The notes beneath the pieces were generated by a model, which saw nothing but the letters and a program-made list of their open reading frames with translations, was not told the DNA's origin and did no database searches. A DNA stretch of 64,000 bases from Taudactylus pleione (lineage: Eukaryota > Chordata > Amphibia > Anura > Myobatrachidae). How positions within the stretch are numbered: position 1 is the stretch's first letter; the number at the start of each line of letters is the position of its first letter. The stretch is taken from assembly GCA_031769625.1 (NCBI GenBank), contig JAUIMM010000739.1:310001-374000 (forward strand), written 5' to 3'. This document shows positions 46,931 through 58,539 of this stretch, one piece after another. The position numbers and the translations under genes were made by a program.

Positions 46931-47124
46931 GTGCAGAATTGGGGTTTAGGGGTGCAAACATTAAAAAACTACCCTGCAGCCTTTGGAATGTCCCCTAAAA
47001 GTAATGTGTCAACAATTTTTTAAAAAGTAGCCTAGGACACCCCTAAAAAAGTGGTTTCGTTTTGGGGGCAAAAAAAAAAGTTGGGGGACAAACTTAAAAA
47101 CTTGCGAAATAGAGGCAGGAAGGG
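46931..47124. other. Spacer before the 31-bp array
   Basis: Single-copy sequence with an A-rich tract at 47071-47081. No gene seen. Confidence 0.4.
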
Positions 47125-48580
47125 TCCCCAAGTATGCGGCAGGTGTTTTCTATAATGCGGTTAGTTGCGGCAGGTGTTTTCTATAATGCGATTAGTGGCG
47201 GCAGGTGTTTTCTATAATGCGGTTAGTCGCGGCAGGTGTTTTCTATACTGCGGTTAGTCGCGGCAGGTGTTTTCTATAATGCGGTTAGTCGCGGCAGGTG
47301 TTTTCTATAATGCGGTTAGTCGCGGCAGATGTTTTCTATAATGCGGTTAGTCGCGGCAGGTGTTTTCTATAATGCGGTTAGTTGCGGCAGGTGTTTTCTA
47401 TAATGCGGTTTATTTGCGGCAGGTGTTTTCTATAATGCGGTTAGTTGCGGCAGGTGTTTTCTATAATGCGGTTTATTTGCGGCAGGTGTTTTCTATAATG
47501 CGGTTAGTTGCGGCAGGTGTTTTCTATAATGCGGTTAGTTGCGGCAGGTGTTTTCTATAATGCGGTTAGTTGCGGCAGGTGTTTTCTATAATGCGGTTAG
47601 TTGCGGCAGGTGTTTTCTATAATGCGGTTAGTTGCGGCAGGTGTTTTCTATAATGCGGTTAGTTGCGGCAGGTGTTTTCTATAATGCGGTTAGTTGCGGC
47701 CGGTGTTTTCTATAATGCGGTTAGTTGCGGCAGGTGTTTTCTATAATGCGGTTTATTTGCGGCAGGTGTTTTCTATAATGCGGTTAGTTGCGGCAGGTGT
47801 TTTCTATAATGCGGTTAGTTGCGGCAGGTGTTTTCTATAATGCGGTTAGTTGCGGCAGGTGTTTTCTATAATGCGGTTAGTTGCGGCATGTGTTTTCTAT
47901 AATGCGGTTAGTTGCTGCAGGTGTTTTCTATAATGTGGTTTATTTGCGGCAGGTGTTTTCTATAATGCGGTTAGTTGCGGCAGGTGTTTTCTATAATGCG
48001 GTTTATTTGCGGCAGGTGTTTTCTATAATGCGGTTTATTTGCGGCAGGTGTTTTCTATAATGCGGTTAGTTGCGGCAGGTGTTTTCTATAATGCGGTTAG
48101 TTGCGGCAGGTGTTTTCTATAATGCGGTTAGTTGCGGCATGTGTTTTCTATAATGCGGTTAGTTGCTGCAGGTGTTTTCTATAATGCGGTTTATTTGCGG
48201 CAGGTGTTTTCTATAATGCGGTTAGTTGCGGCAGGTGTTTTCTATAATGCGGTTAGTTGCGGCAGGTGTTCTCTATAATGCGGTTAGTTGCGGCAGGTGT
48301 TCTCTATAATGCGGTTAGTTGCGGCAGGTGTTTTCTATAATGCGGTTAGTTGCGGCAGGTGTTTTCTATAATGCGGTTAGTTGCGGCAGGTGTTTTCTAT
48401 AATGCGGTTAGTTGCGGCAGGTGTTCTCTATAATGCCGTTAGTTGCGGCAGGTGTTCTCTATAATGCCGTTAGTTGCGGCAGGTGTTCTCTATAATGTGC
48501 TTAGTTGCGGCAGGTGTTCTCTATAATGTGCTTAGTTGCGGCAGGTGTTCTCTATAATGTGCTTAGTTGCGGCAGGTGGA
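47125..48580. repeat. 31-bp minisatellite, about 46 copies
   Basis: The unit is GCGGCAGGTGTTTTCTATAA followed by TGCGGTTAGTT. A 32-bp variant ends GGTTTATTT. Toward the right edge GTGTTCTCT and TGTGCTTAG variants accumulate, giving a polarity of change along the array. Confidence 0.95.
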
Positions 48581-49266
48581 TTTTTGAAGAATTTTAAAAC
48601 TTCACTCTAGGGACTTGAAGATATGATTGCACCCATTTTCATGTACCCCAAATTTGATAGGACTAGTTATTTTTTTTCAAAAAAATGAAGCTAAATGCTA
48701 TTCTTCACTACTTCTTTAAAGACGCATTAATGCACCTGCCGCTGCTGTTTATAAACCCCAATTACCTTTAGCAGGCCAATTTGGGGGTACCCATAGTGAT
48801 CCCCCATGTCAGACCATCTTTTGGGGGGGTGACAGGCTTATTTCCCCAAAAGTGACAGGACTTTTCGATACTTACCTTTCCGCCGGGTCCCGTTTTCGCC
48901 GATTCCTAATTGAATCGGGGATACATGGGCATGCACCCGATACTTTACCCCCAGGAAAAAATGGCGATGATGGCGAAAAGTCAGACTTTTCACCTCTAAG
49001 TGAATATTGCCCATAGACTCAGTATTATAATAAAATACAGGAATACAATCTATTGGTGCATATACAGTAAGTGATATGAACAGAAAACCGCAATTCAACA
49101 ATGATTAGCAATATAAGAGTCAATAGTCAACTTATGTGTGAACGTCCTTAAATATGTCCTTTATAGATTCTAAACCTCAGAGGGGATCGCGCCTGCGCTA
49201 CTTCAGTGCTCAGAATCGATGGTCAGTCATCGCAGAAATACTAAGCGCAGACACCTATCGCTCTCT
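48581..49266. other. Unique sequence, no gene recognised
   Basis: No open frame over about 90 codons and no recognised motif. Confidence 0.4.
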
Positions 49267-49500
49267 GGGACTGATTCATTACAGAACGCAACTGCGATTA
49301 CGCACGCAGACAGCTGATTGTTGTGTACTGCACATGTGTATGCATCGCTGTGCGCGTGCGCGAAGGCTCCACTGCGACGGCACCGATGTCTTTGCAGACT
49401 TGCAACGTATTACGTGTGAGTAAGGGGATATGGGTGTCTTTATGTTGGGCTGCTGAATCCCAATGACACATAGAAGCTGCTGTAGTATACATTCTGTTGA
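49267..49500. mobile_element. Partial Harbinger-like MITE (left end)
   Basis: GGGACTGATTCATTACAGAA followed by CGCAACTGCGATTACGCACG parallels the left end of the next element. A right end is missing. An internal TAAGGGGATATGGGTGTCTT phrase also matches the next element at about 49875. Confidence 0.6.
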
Positions 49501-49509
49501 CCAAACTAT

Positions 49510-50005
49510 GGGCCTAATTCATAACGGAACGCACCTGCGATTACGTATGCAGACGGCCGATTGTTGTTTTCTGCGCATGTGTAAAGGTCACACTGCGATC
49601 GAAGACACTAGGCAGACCCATCGCAGAGTGATTGACAGGAAGCGAGCGTTTGGAGGTGGTGACGGGGTGGTCGGGGAAACGCAGGCGTGTCAGTACATTT
49701 GAACGCCGTTGCAGGGGCGTGCATAAATTAGCCAATGTGATGCCATACGCAGCCTAAGCTCCCACTACGTGCGACGAGGTAAGGTCTGACCTTGTGCTAC
49801 TGTGCGTGAGGCTGCGATTGTACTCTATGTTACCGATGGTTTCGCTGTTTTATAATGTATTACGCATGTGAGTTAGGGGATGTGGGCGTCCTTATGTTGT
49901 GCTTCCTTATGTTGGGCTGCGTATGGTATTGCGATTGCAAACAGCATATTTTCGCAGTGAGACTGCGTGCGTAATCGCAATGGTGATCCGTAATGAATCG
50001 GGCGC
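49510..50005. mobile_element. Harbinger-like MITE
   Basis: The left end GGGCCTAATTCATAACGGAA, CGCACCTGCGATTACG pairs with the inverted right end GCGCCCGATTCATTACGGAT with CATTGCGATTACG. About 495 bp, with no credible coding capacity. Confidence 0.7.
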
Positions 50006-50129
50006 TCTATTTTCTGCAATCGGAACAGCTCTGTATAATCTGGCTCTAACTGGTATTTGGACCATAATGGTGACAATCTGACAAGATCCTTTTATGCCCT
50101 ATGAGAATCAGGGTCTCTGCTGCTGCAAC

Positions 50130-50492
50130 CAGGGGCGTATCTATAATGGGTGCGGGGAACACAGGGGGCCCCACACACCCTGCACCCATAATATTACCTC
50201 TCCGAAGTCCCACGTCAGCGTGGGGGTCCAGCGCTGTAAAACAACTGGAAAATGGCCGCGGAGGCCATTTTCCCCTCGTTTGCGCATGCGCAGTACAGGG
50301 AAAATGGCCGCCACGCCCATTTTCCCGGTGACCTGTGCATACACTATAGACTTTGGGCACACTATAGTACCCAGAGTCTATAACTCCGGCGCTGGGCGAA
50401 CACAGCTGAGTGCGCTGCAGTCGCTGGGCGGAGAGGAGGGGGCCCGTGTCAGAGACTGCACACGGGCCCCCTCCTCTCTAGAAACGCCCCTG
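50130..50492. mobile_element. hAT-like MITE, complete copy
   Basis: The ends CAGGGGCGTATCTA and (inverted) CAGGGGCGTTTCTA are flanked by GCTGCAAC (50122-50129) and GCTGAAAC (50493-50500), an 8-bp target duplication with one mismatch. The interior holds two TGCGCATGCGC-like palindromic patches and a GGGGGCCCGTGTC...GACACGGGCCCCC-type inverted segment near the right end. Confidence 0.88.
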
Positions 50493-50987
50493 GCTGAAAC
50501 ATAGACTTACAAACCCTAATAAACAAGCAGAGATTTTATATAAGATAAATGTTGCATCATCTGAAATAAAAGGTTCATTTGGATAAAAAGAACCAATTTG
50601 CTGCCCTATGAAAGATTTTAGCTGGCGCACCTTACACGAGGTAGGGTTGGCCGACGTGCCAGCTGGACACCCCCTGGAGCAATAGCATCCTAGGCATTCA
50701 GCTAAACGACTTATGCCCAGGGCCAGCGACAGATGGGCTCGGCAGAAGACATCACGGCACTCACCTTGCTCCTGCCATTCCAATATTTTTCTCAGACAGA
50801 CCGCGTGATGGCGAGCAGAACTGCGCCAGATGTGTACGAGATATCAGGGAACCTGCCGGACCTTGTGAACATGTGGGGTGAAGCTTTTGCTATTTCACCA
50901 AAATGAATAAAGAAATGATGTCACAATTGAGATGATCTGCTACATTATGGTTGAAAATAGGTACATGTATCAGGCTTTTTTGCTGCA

Positions 50988-51021
<34 letters not shown>

Positions 51022-52012
51022 CGCCTGATTGATTGGATGTAATGGAGCAATTGTTTTCTTCTGCATCTAAATCGCACAGCGCATGCGTCCAGATTGTGAT
51101 TGAGGAACATAGGAGATGCATGTCGTGATTATGGTATAGATTGTTTAGATAATCGGCTACATGGAATCCTGTATGTTTACTAACTATATTTATTTTACCA
51201 GCATGGTGACCTGGGAATGAATCTTTATGTGTATGTCCAGCTGCTGGGGTAATTACTGTATTTGCAGGAGAAGATGCCATTTGAGGCGGAGGCTAGCAGA
51301 TTTATGTATAGCCCATTAGGAATGCCAGTAAATGATCCAAAAGAAAGAAAATGGTAAATTGATGGAGGTCTTATACATACTGGTCTTGCCCTTCTCACTA
51401 AAATGAGGTTGTCCTAGGGAGTGTCACCCCTCCCCCACCTTCATGCCAGCATGCTCTGGATAAAGGGCCATAAAACCTCGTTATCATCTAATCATGCCAG
51501 TGAGACTGCAGAAGAGGGGCTGTGTGACAGCCAAGGTAAGCATAAGATACCATGTAGAACTCTGAAAATGTATACAATTCTTGTGAGCCAATCTGACATT
51601 GGGAATTTCTCCATCTTCTTGCATCTCCCGCAAACAGAATCATGTAAGTGAGACTTCTGTAATTTTTTTCCTTTTTGTGTATAAGAAAAATTTTGACTAT
51701 ACTAAAACTATATTTGTATGTCATTCTTATTCATTTATTTGTATTAACTATAAGCATTGTGCGTCTCTTTCTCTTATTAAACTTTATTTAATAAGATTGG
51801 TCTCTGTGATTCTTATCGGGTCCATTTTGCCTCTGTATTTGGCTCATCCATGCTACATATTTGTACTACATGTTATTATTTGGGTAATGATAACTGGGAC
51901 TTAATTGTAATTGTGTAGGGAGACCAGAGACCTTCTAGTTGGAGTGTGTTGCTCCTGAACCAACTTCCGTGATTATTATTAACAGTGATGGCATTATTGG
52001 GAAATTAGTAGT
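50493..52012. other. Unique sequence, no gene recognised
   Basis: It contains a (TA)n run at 50992-51020 and AT-rich DNA with short frames only (up to 111 codons). Nothing matches a known family. Confidence 0.4.
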
Positions 52013-52990
52013 TATACCCCTTTTACACCAGTGCTAAAACCCGGGCTATTGCAGGGTTATACCGGGTAGCTCCTTGGTGTAAAAGGGGAAAGGGTTGGAT
52101 TGCCGGGTTGAGTGACCCGACAATCCAACCCAGGTAAATTGCAGGGTTTAACACAGGAATAACTCGTGAAACCCTGCAGTGTGAACGATGCGCTCTGGGT
52201 CACGATGACCTGGAGTGCGCCGCATGCAGGCCGATTGGTCGGCTTCAGTGGCGTCATCTCCAAGCGTCCACTTCAGCGCCAGAAAAGCCGGGTCAATGCA
52301 GACCCGGCTCCGGTGTGAAAGGCGCCAACTTAGGATTATCCTGGGTCGGCGCCGGGGAGATTCCGGGTCTGATATGGGTTGGAACTCTGGGCCTTATTCA
52401 GACCTGGTCGAAAGTGCTGAGCGCTTGCAACCGGGTTGATGTTTGCCCACTGGGCATGCGCACATTGGAGCCGGCTCCAACGTGCGCATGTGCGAGACCC
52501 GGCTAGCGACGGGTGCTCAGTCGCTACGGGTCTCGTACCAAAGGGGGTGAGCTGTCGATGGTGATTGACAGCTCGCCCCATTTGGGAGGCAGGCAGGGGG
52601 CGTGGCCGGCCAAACGGAGGCGTTCCCGATGGAACGCTTGCCGTTTGGGGGCGGCCCCACTGACATCAGCAATGTCGTCAGTGGGGAGCTTCCTGCTTGA
52701 TCAGAGCAGGAAGCTCCCCGGGGCTTGCGCTTGCCGAGACCCAACCTTAGGGTCTAGTCGCAAGCCCCGATGGTCGCGATGGTCCTGACCATCGCGACCA
52801 TCAACCTGATCGCTCGCTAGAGCTGTGGGTGGTATCCCACAGCTTAGCTAGTGACCAGGAGGCTGCATTTCACACCACAAGCAGCCGCCCTCATTCAGAG
52901 CGACCGCTTCTATCTAGCGATCGACTCTGAATGAGGGCCCACTGTTCCAACTCCGGGTCAGACCCGGAATTTTGGTGTAAAAGCGGTATA
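52013..52990. mobile_element. MITE with TATACC...TTTTACACC ends, split by a nested element
   Basis: The left end TATACCCCTTTTACACCAGT is inverted at the right end (TTTTGGTGTAAAAGCGGTATA). Subterminal GACCCGG/CCGGGTC motifs recur throughout. It is interrupted by the Harbinger-like element at 52389-52940; without it the unit is about 425 bp. Confidence 0.75.
52389..52940. mobile_element. GC-rich Harbinger-like MITE, copy 1 of 3
   Basis: The left end GGGCCTTATTCAGACC is inverted at the right end (CTCTGAATGAGGGCCC). It shares with 54415-54905 and 57686-58213 the GCGAGACCCGG-type segments, the CTCG.ACCAAA.GGGG block, a GACAGC(T/A)CGCCCC segment and the GGAACGC.T.CCGT.TG stem. The flanking triplets are TCT and ACT. 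Confidence 0.75.
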
Positions 52991-54289
52991 AGAGAGATAC
53001 TGGGGAGTGTCATTATTTCTGTAGACAGACCAGGTGTTTTTTTGGTTAACTTAGTATCAGACCCACGTCCCGCAGGCTCACATGGGTGCTGATCTTGGCA
53101 AGGTTACGTACAACGGTTAGAGATTGAATTGTCCTGGAACCAGGTCCGTCACACACGGTCTCACAAATGTTTGGAAAATGTGCCGGGCATTACTGTTTGT
53201 TGTGACAGGGAGGTGGCTAAGCAGAAGCATGGAGATGGTCTGTCATATGGGCGTGATATGAGCGTGTTGCAGGCGTGTCGCAGAGAGACGCGCAACCGCT
53301 CACATAGGAGGGACAGTGGGCACCTCAGTCCTTGCACAGTCAGACGCACGCATGTACACACGCATGTACACCAGGAAGGGCTATTAGCATATTGTCGCAG
53401 ATGTGACTATAGCAAAAGAAACGCTAAAGCCGTTGCAGCAGTGTGCGAATCACAATCAGCCCCATCATGTCTCTCCAGCAATTTAGTTGTCAGCCTATAA
53501 ACACGGCGCCTAATTGCTTTGACAGTGACCGTTATTAATGAATGAAGACTTGAAAGTAGCAATTGCAGAGTGTATAGACTTTTGTCCTATTGTAGAAAAA
53601 AAAAGAGAAGGGAGGGGTTGCTTGGTCGGTCGAAATTCTCCAGCTCACAAGTAGATAGGGTAGATACAGATTTACTATGTATTTATTTTTCCACCAGAAG
53701 GCAGCTGAAAAGTTAATAGCAGTAAAATGGGAAGCACCATAGTATATCAGTGGGGGGGGGGCCTGGTGTCTATTTTTTGAAAGAAAAAGGAGATGGAAAG
53801 CGACATGGGTTAATCAGTAGTAGAGCAGATATACTGTATGGATGACTCTCTCTCTGGAAATGCAGAAGGAACAAGAACTTTAACCCTGCACGAGACTGTA
53901 CAGTAGTCCTGATGCCCAAACTGTAATAATGAATGTCATGGGATAGTGCACCTGTCCTATGTTCTTTATTATCTAGATGTGATTGCACACCTGTCCTTTA
54001 CTATCCGGGATTCTATGCACAGAATTTTACCTGTCTACAGTTATCCATTACGTATTTATTACATCCTCACATTTCTCTATTGCAGCAGAATTCCAGGACA
54101 GGAAGTGGCAGGAGTCTCATCACATTATTACACGTTGGGCCACTGCGGGTTCCATTCATAACACCACAAAGGGAAGTGTAAAAACTACCTAAAAAACCCC
54201 AAAACTTACTAATCATATCTTTATATTACAAGTTTCACTTCCAAAAAAAAGGAAGTACTTTATCCATTAAAAGCGGATGAGTTGTGCGT
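52991..54289. other. Unique sequence, no gene recognised
   Basis: Short frames only. A G run at 53752-53761 and an A-rich tract near 53596 are seen. Confidence 0.4.
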
Positions 54290-54414
54290 ACGGTTAATTT
54301 TATGTCCCATATTAATAGATTCAGAACACCCGCAGTCCTGTTAACACTAGACTCAGAGAAGGCCTTCGATCGACTGTCCTGGCCCTTTATGATTCAGGGG
54401 TCTATTTACTAAGA

Positions 54415-54905
54415 TGCAGACCCGCTCGCGAACGCAGGGCACTCGCAAGCGGGTCGATGGTCCCCCACTGCGCATGCCGGAGCCGGCTCAGGCGTGCGCA
54501 TGCGAGAGACCCGGCCAGCAACGGGTGCTCTGTCGCTACGGGTCTCGCACCAAAATGGGGCGGCCATCGATTGTGATTGACAGCTCGCCCCGTTTCGGAG
54601 GCGGGCAGGGGGGGGTGGCTGGCCAAACGGAGGTGTTCCCGAAGGAACGCCTGCCGTTTGGGGGGCGGCCTCAGCAGTGAGCTTCCGTCTCTATTAGAGC
54701 CGGAAGCTCACTGGGGCTTGCGATGGATGAGACCCTACCACAAGGGTCTCGTCGCCCGTCGCATCACCAGGCCACTCGCAAAAGCTGGAGGTGGTCACCC
54801 ATAGCTTAGCGAGCGGCCAGGAGGCTGGCTCTCAAAAAAAAATAAAAAATGCCGCCCTGATCAGAGAGAGCGCTTTGAAAGAGCGTCCGGCTCTGAATCA
54901 GGCGC
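54415..54905. mobile_element. GC-rich Harbinger-like MITE, copy 2 of 3
   Basis: Aligns with copies at 52389-52940 and 57686-58213 from CAGACCCGCTCGCG to CTCTGAATCAGGC. The first few terminal bases on the left are missing or altered. Confidence 0.75.
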
Positions 54906-55046
54906 AGAGTGAAAAGCGATAAGGTGCCAGCCAATCAGCTTCTAACTGTCACCTCACAGGCTGTGTTTGAAAAATGACAGTTGGGAGCTGATTGGCTGGT
55001 ACCTTATCACTTTTCACTCTGTCTCCTAACACTGCTTAGTAAATAG

Positions 55047-55296
55047 TGGCGTCACAAGGCGGGTGCGGGGGGTGCGGCCCGCACCCGGGTGTCACCCGCC
55101 GAGGGGTGACACCAAGGTGCAGGATCCCCCTCAGCGACAGGAGCCGGGTGCTGCACTATAGCCCCTCCCGAAGGCCTGCCATGCAAGACCACGCCCCCGA
55201 CAACCCCTCCCGAAGACCACGCCCCCATTTCGGCAGGTGCCGCGCGCATGGCGTCCCTCCCCGCACCGGGTGTCACCGTGGGGAGGGACACCACTG
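55047..55296. mobile_element. hAT-like GC-rich MITE
   Basis: An exact 8-bp duplication, GTAAATAG, lies on both sides (55039-55046 and 55297-55304). The right end, inverted, reads CAGTGGTGTCCCTCCCCACG; the left reads TGGCGTCACAAGGCGGG. It carries repeated CCGCACCCGGGTGTCACC palindromic segments. Confidence 0.85.
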
Positions 55297-56287
55297 GTAA
55301 ATAGACCCCTCAGACTTTACAGGCATATGGCCTTTGTGGGGATTTTTTACAGGCAGTCCAAACGTTATATTTTAGCCCGACTGCGATTGTGTCAACCAAT
55401 GGACTTTTGTCACCAACATTTAAGATATGTAATGGTACCAGGCAGGGCTGCCCCCTTTCCCCATTACATTATGCATTGAACCCCTGGCAAATAAGATACG
55501 GAAAGATCCTGATATCAAGGGTATCTCTGTCCTGAACATGGAATATAAATTGACGCTGTTTGCAGACGATGTACTTTGACCCTCTCTTCTCCCATGACAT
55601 CACTTCCTAATTTGGGGGCCGAAGTGGCTCTATATGGATTATATACTCTGAGTATAAGGTTAACGGATCAATTCTGAGGCGTTGGCGTTTCACCTTTTCC
55701 CGTCTGATTCTAAATTATTAGATCTTCATTTTGATTACCTCTGGCGCCAGAAATCTCTTACATGGAATCGTTATCCAGATAAGGAAATTATATGACCATC
55801 TATATGCAGCGAACGTTGTCCCTCTTTTGCAATCAATTAAAGCAGATTTGGCCAGATGGGCTCCCCTCTCTGTATTTCCTGGACTAAACTGATAAACGCT
55901 ATTAAGATGAATATTCTGCCTCTGCCTATTTCAAACAGTCCCGATTGTTGTCGCGATGGTGTCTCTATGCACAGTCCAATCGATATGTGGTACTTTTTAT
56001 ATGGCAAGGTAAAACCTCGAACCCGTAGGAGCTGTTTGGCTAAATCCTGAATTAATGGGGGTCTAGCCTCCCCATCTTTCAATGTTATTACTTTGCTACA
56101 CAGCTCAGCCACATTATGTTTTGGCATTTTTCCCTGGTCACAAGAAATGGGTTGATATTGTAAGTGATTTATTCGGGGATCAAAGTGATGGTTTTCCCCC
56201 CGGTATGAGACCAGCCTCGGTACATTTGGTTCCCTGCATTCAGGCCACTTTATGCCTTAGGGATGAGTAAATAAATGGTTAGATTTA

Positions 56288-56610
56288 AGGTGCCCAGCCA
56301 CTTGCCGATAAAACTGAGCGATTGCGTGATTACAACATCGCTCAGGCATCGGCTGCAAATCGGGCATTTAAATGTCTAAAAGGACCAGCGAGGTGTGCGC
56401 CCGCTGGTCGTTTCCGACATCTATCATCGCCCGAACATGACGGTCAACCTGACGACCATCGTCAGGTTGCCCATGTTCGGGGATGATTGATGTGCATGCA
56501 CTGAACGTCTGAACGTTCAGTGTGTGCGCTTCACCCTGCGGGAGACGACGGCGCGATTATGATATCGTAATTGTGCAGTCGTCCCCGCATCTACAAGTGG
56601 ATGGGTACCT
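56288..56610. mobile_element. Harbinger-like MITE inside the LINE
   Basis: The ends AGGTGCCCAGCCACTTGCCG and (inverted) AGGTACCCATCCACTTGTAG are flanked by TTA on both sides (56285-56287 and 56611-56613). The interior includes the inverted pair CGTCAACCTGACGACCATCG / TCAGGTTG. Confidence 0.85.
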
Positions 56611-56742
56611 TTAGCCACGCACCCATCCCCGCTATCACCCCTTTGGGGAAACCCTCAGTTTCCTTCAGGATGTGTAGGCCCCTATATGCGCCCCTGGGTT
56701 GCTGCAGGTATCACTAGAATCGTACATGTCATTGGGGACTTT

Positions 56743-57245
56743 GGGCCTGATTCAGACACGGTGGCAAGCGCTGTGCATCGTGCCGCTATGAGGGATCCGA
56801 TCGGATCCCTCCCAGCATGCCCCGCGGCCGTCGCGTCACTCTGCACATGTGCAGATGGACTCCCGGGTCGTAAAGCCGGGAGTCCACGGCGCAGGGCAGA
56901 CCGCAAAGTACAGCTCTTATCGGAAGAGCTGTCCTTTGTGCTGCTGATCGCATATGTTAGGGCCTATGCGATCAGCAGGGAGGCGGTGTCCGGCGGTAAG
57001 TACTGCGAGGTGTTAGGGCCTATGCGATCAGCAGGGAGGCGGTGTCCGGCGGTAAGTACTGCGAGGTGTTAGTGCATATGCGATCAGCAGGGAGGCGGTG
57101 ACCGGCGGTAAGTATGACGAGGTGTTAGTGCATATGCAATCAGCAGGGAGGCGGTGACCGGCGGTAAGTATGACGAGGTGTTAGTGCATATGCGATCAGC
57201 AGGGAGGCGGTGACCGGCGGTAAGTATGACGAGGTGTTAGTGCAT
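56743..57245. mobile_element. Harbinger-like left end with internal tandem repeats
   Basis: It starts GGGCCTGATTCAGACACGGT. No matching right end was found; the copy ends in or just after the 56-bp tandem repeats. Confidence 0.5.
56957..57245. repeat. 56-bp tandem repeat, about 5 copies
   Basis: TTAG(G/T)GC.TATGC(G/A)ATCAGC begins at 56957, 57013, 57069 and on at 56-bp spacing. GTCCGG/GACCGG and AGTACTGC/AGTATGAC variants split the units into two classes. Confidence 0.93.
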
Positions 57246-57513
57246 CTCGCTGCAAGGCTTACCAGCCCCAAGGCTGCTACACGGCCCAAAGGCCGCATCT
57301 TGTTATACAGCCCAAAGGCCAGTGGTTGAAACATCCTATACTATATTATGTTGCTATTGTCTAATTGTGACTCTGTACTATTTGATGCTACATTATTTTT
57401 TATTTACTTTTGCTGTCTGTATTTTTATTTGTTATCTACCTTTATAAATAAAGAGATTTAAAAAAAAAAAGCTGATGCGTTGTGACATCATTAAGGTCCT
57501 GGGTGGAAAAGAC

Positions 57514-57649
57514 TAATGCTAGGTACACAGCTCAACCAATCATTGCGATGCAGAATGCCATGCAGCAGGTCCAATCCAAACATCGGATCCGCGCAGGATA
57601 ATGGGCCCTGGGTGCTGCATTGGGACGTTGAGGTGTGTACCTAGCATTA
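57514..57649. mobile_element. Short palindromic MITE
   Basis: TAATGCTAGGTACACAGCTC and its inverse (GAGGTGTGTACCTAGCATTA) bound about 136 bp. The loop has GGATCCGCGC. Non-coding. Confidence 0.75.
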
Positions 57650-57685
57650 CACACTGCGGGATAATCAGACCAGCTATTGCACAGT

Positions 57686-58213
57686 GGGGGTCATTCAGAC
57701 CCGCTCGCGAGCGAAGATCGCTCGCTAGCGGGTCGATGTTACCCCAATGCACATGCGCACGATGGAGGGAGCTCCATCGTGCGCATGCGCGAGACCCGGA
57801 CTGCGACAGCCAAGCTGTCGCTCCGGGTCTCGCACCAAAGGGGGCATGCTGTCGATGGTGACTGACAGCACGCCCCTTTGGTGGGCGTGCCGGGGGCGTG
57901 GCTGCCAGACGGAGGCGTTCCCATGGGAACGCCTACCGTCTGAAGCCGGCCCCACTGACATCAGTAATGATGTCAGTGGGAGTGACTTTGGCTCTGATGG
58001 AGTCAAAATCACTCCTGGGCTTGCGGAAGCGAGACCCTACCGCAGGGTCTCGTCGCAAGCCCGATGGTCGCGATGGTCTTTGACCATCATCATGGACGCT
58101 CGCTATAGCTGTGGGTGGTAACCCACAGCTATGAGGACGCTCCAAAAAAAGGTAGGAGGGCCCTGATTCAGAGCAAGCGCTCTGGTCAGAGCGTTCAGAT
58201 CTGAATCAGGCCC
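57686..58213. mobile_element. GC-rich Harbinger-like MITE, copy 3 of 3
   Basis: The left end GGGGGTCATTCAGACCC is inverted at the right end (GATCTGAATCAGGCCC). AGT flanks both sides (57683-57685 and 58214-58216). The most complete copy, with several internal stems (for example CGATGGAGGGAGCTCCATCG and GGCGTTCCCATGGGAACGCC). Confidence 0.82.
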
Positions 58214-58463
58214 AGTGTGCAGCCTGCAACTTCCCTGCCCATGAGATTTCTATGTGCCTGATCCAACTGATGAGAATGATTGGGCGCACGCTGCAGTTGC
58301 ACAGCCGATGTTGGCCAGTTGGCGTAGTACTTGGCATGTGTGCTCCAATAATGACCAACTGTAGTCCCTTCAGCAAATTATCAGACATGCTGGCAAATGC
58401 AGCGATAAGATGAGCAGAGTGGACTAACCACACTAACTTGCCCCAGTCATTTCCCAAGGGTTC

Positions 58464-58466
<3 letters not shown>

Positions 58467-58502
<36 letters not shown>
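58467..58502. repeat. (AT)n microsatellite
   Basis: About 18 AT dinucleotides, followed by a short TG-rich stretch. Confidence 0.97.
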
Positions 58503-58506
<4 letters not shown>

Positions 58507-58539
58507 TGTGTGTGTTTGTGTGTATATGTTATGTACATA

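Larger units (their letters stand above)
54397..55309. mobile_element. MITE (GGGGTCTATTTACTAA ends) hosting two further elements
   Basis: The ends GGGGTCTATTTACTAAG and its inverse at 55309 are flanked by TCA on both sides (54394-54396 and 55310-55312), and the LINE reading frame rejoins across the TCA. Its own core is a hairpin at 54908-55022 (GATAAGGTGCCAGCCAATCA against TGATTGGCTGGTACCTTATC). Two other MITEs are nested inside. Confidence 0.85.
54290..57471 (+). mobile_element. L1/Tx1-type LINE, 5'-truncated and broken by nested insertions
   Basis: Reverse-transcriptase motifs appear in order on the plus strand: LDSEKAFDRLSWPFM (54343-54391), then after the insert at 54397-55309 NGTRQGCPLSP (about 55427-55460), LTLFADDVL (about 55553-55578, the catalytic YADD-type box), and INAIKMNILP (about 55890-55920) with GGLASPSF (about 56057-56080). 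The 3' end is AATAAAGAGATTTAAAAAAA at about 57447-57471. Stops and frameshifts abound. Inserts at 54397-55309, 56288-56610 and 56743-57245 break it further. Confidence 0.85.
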
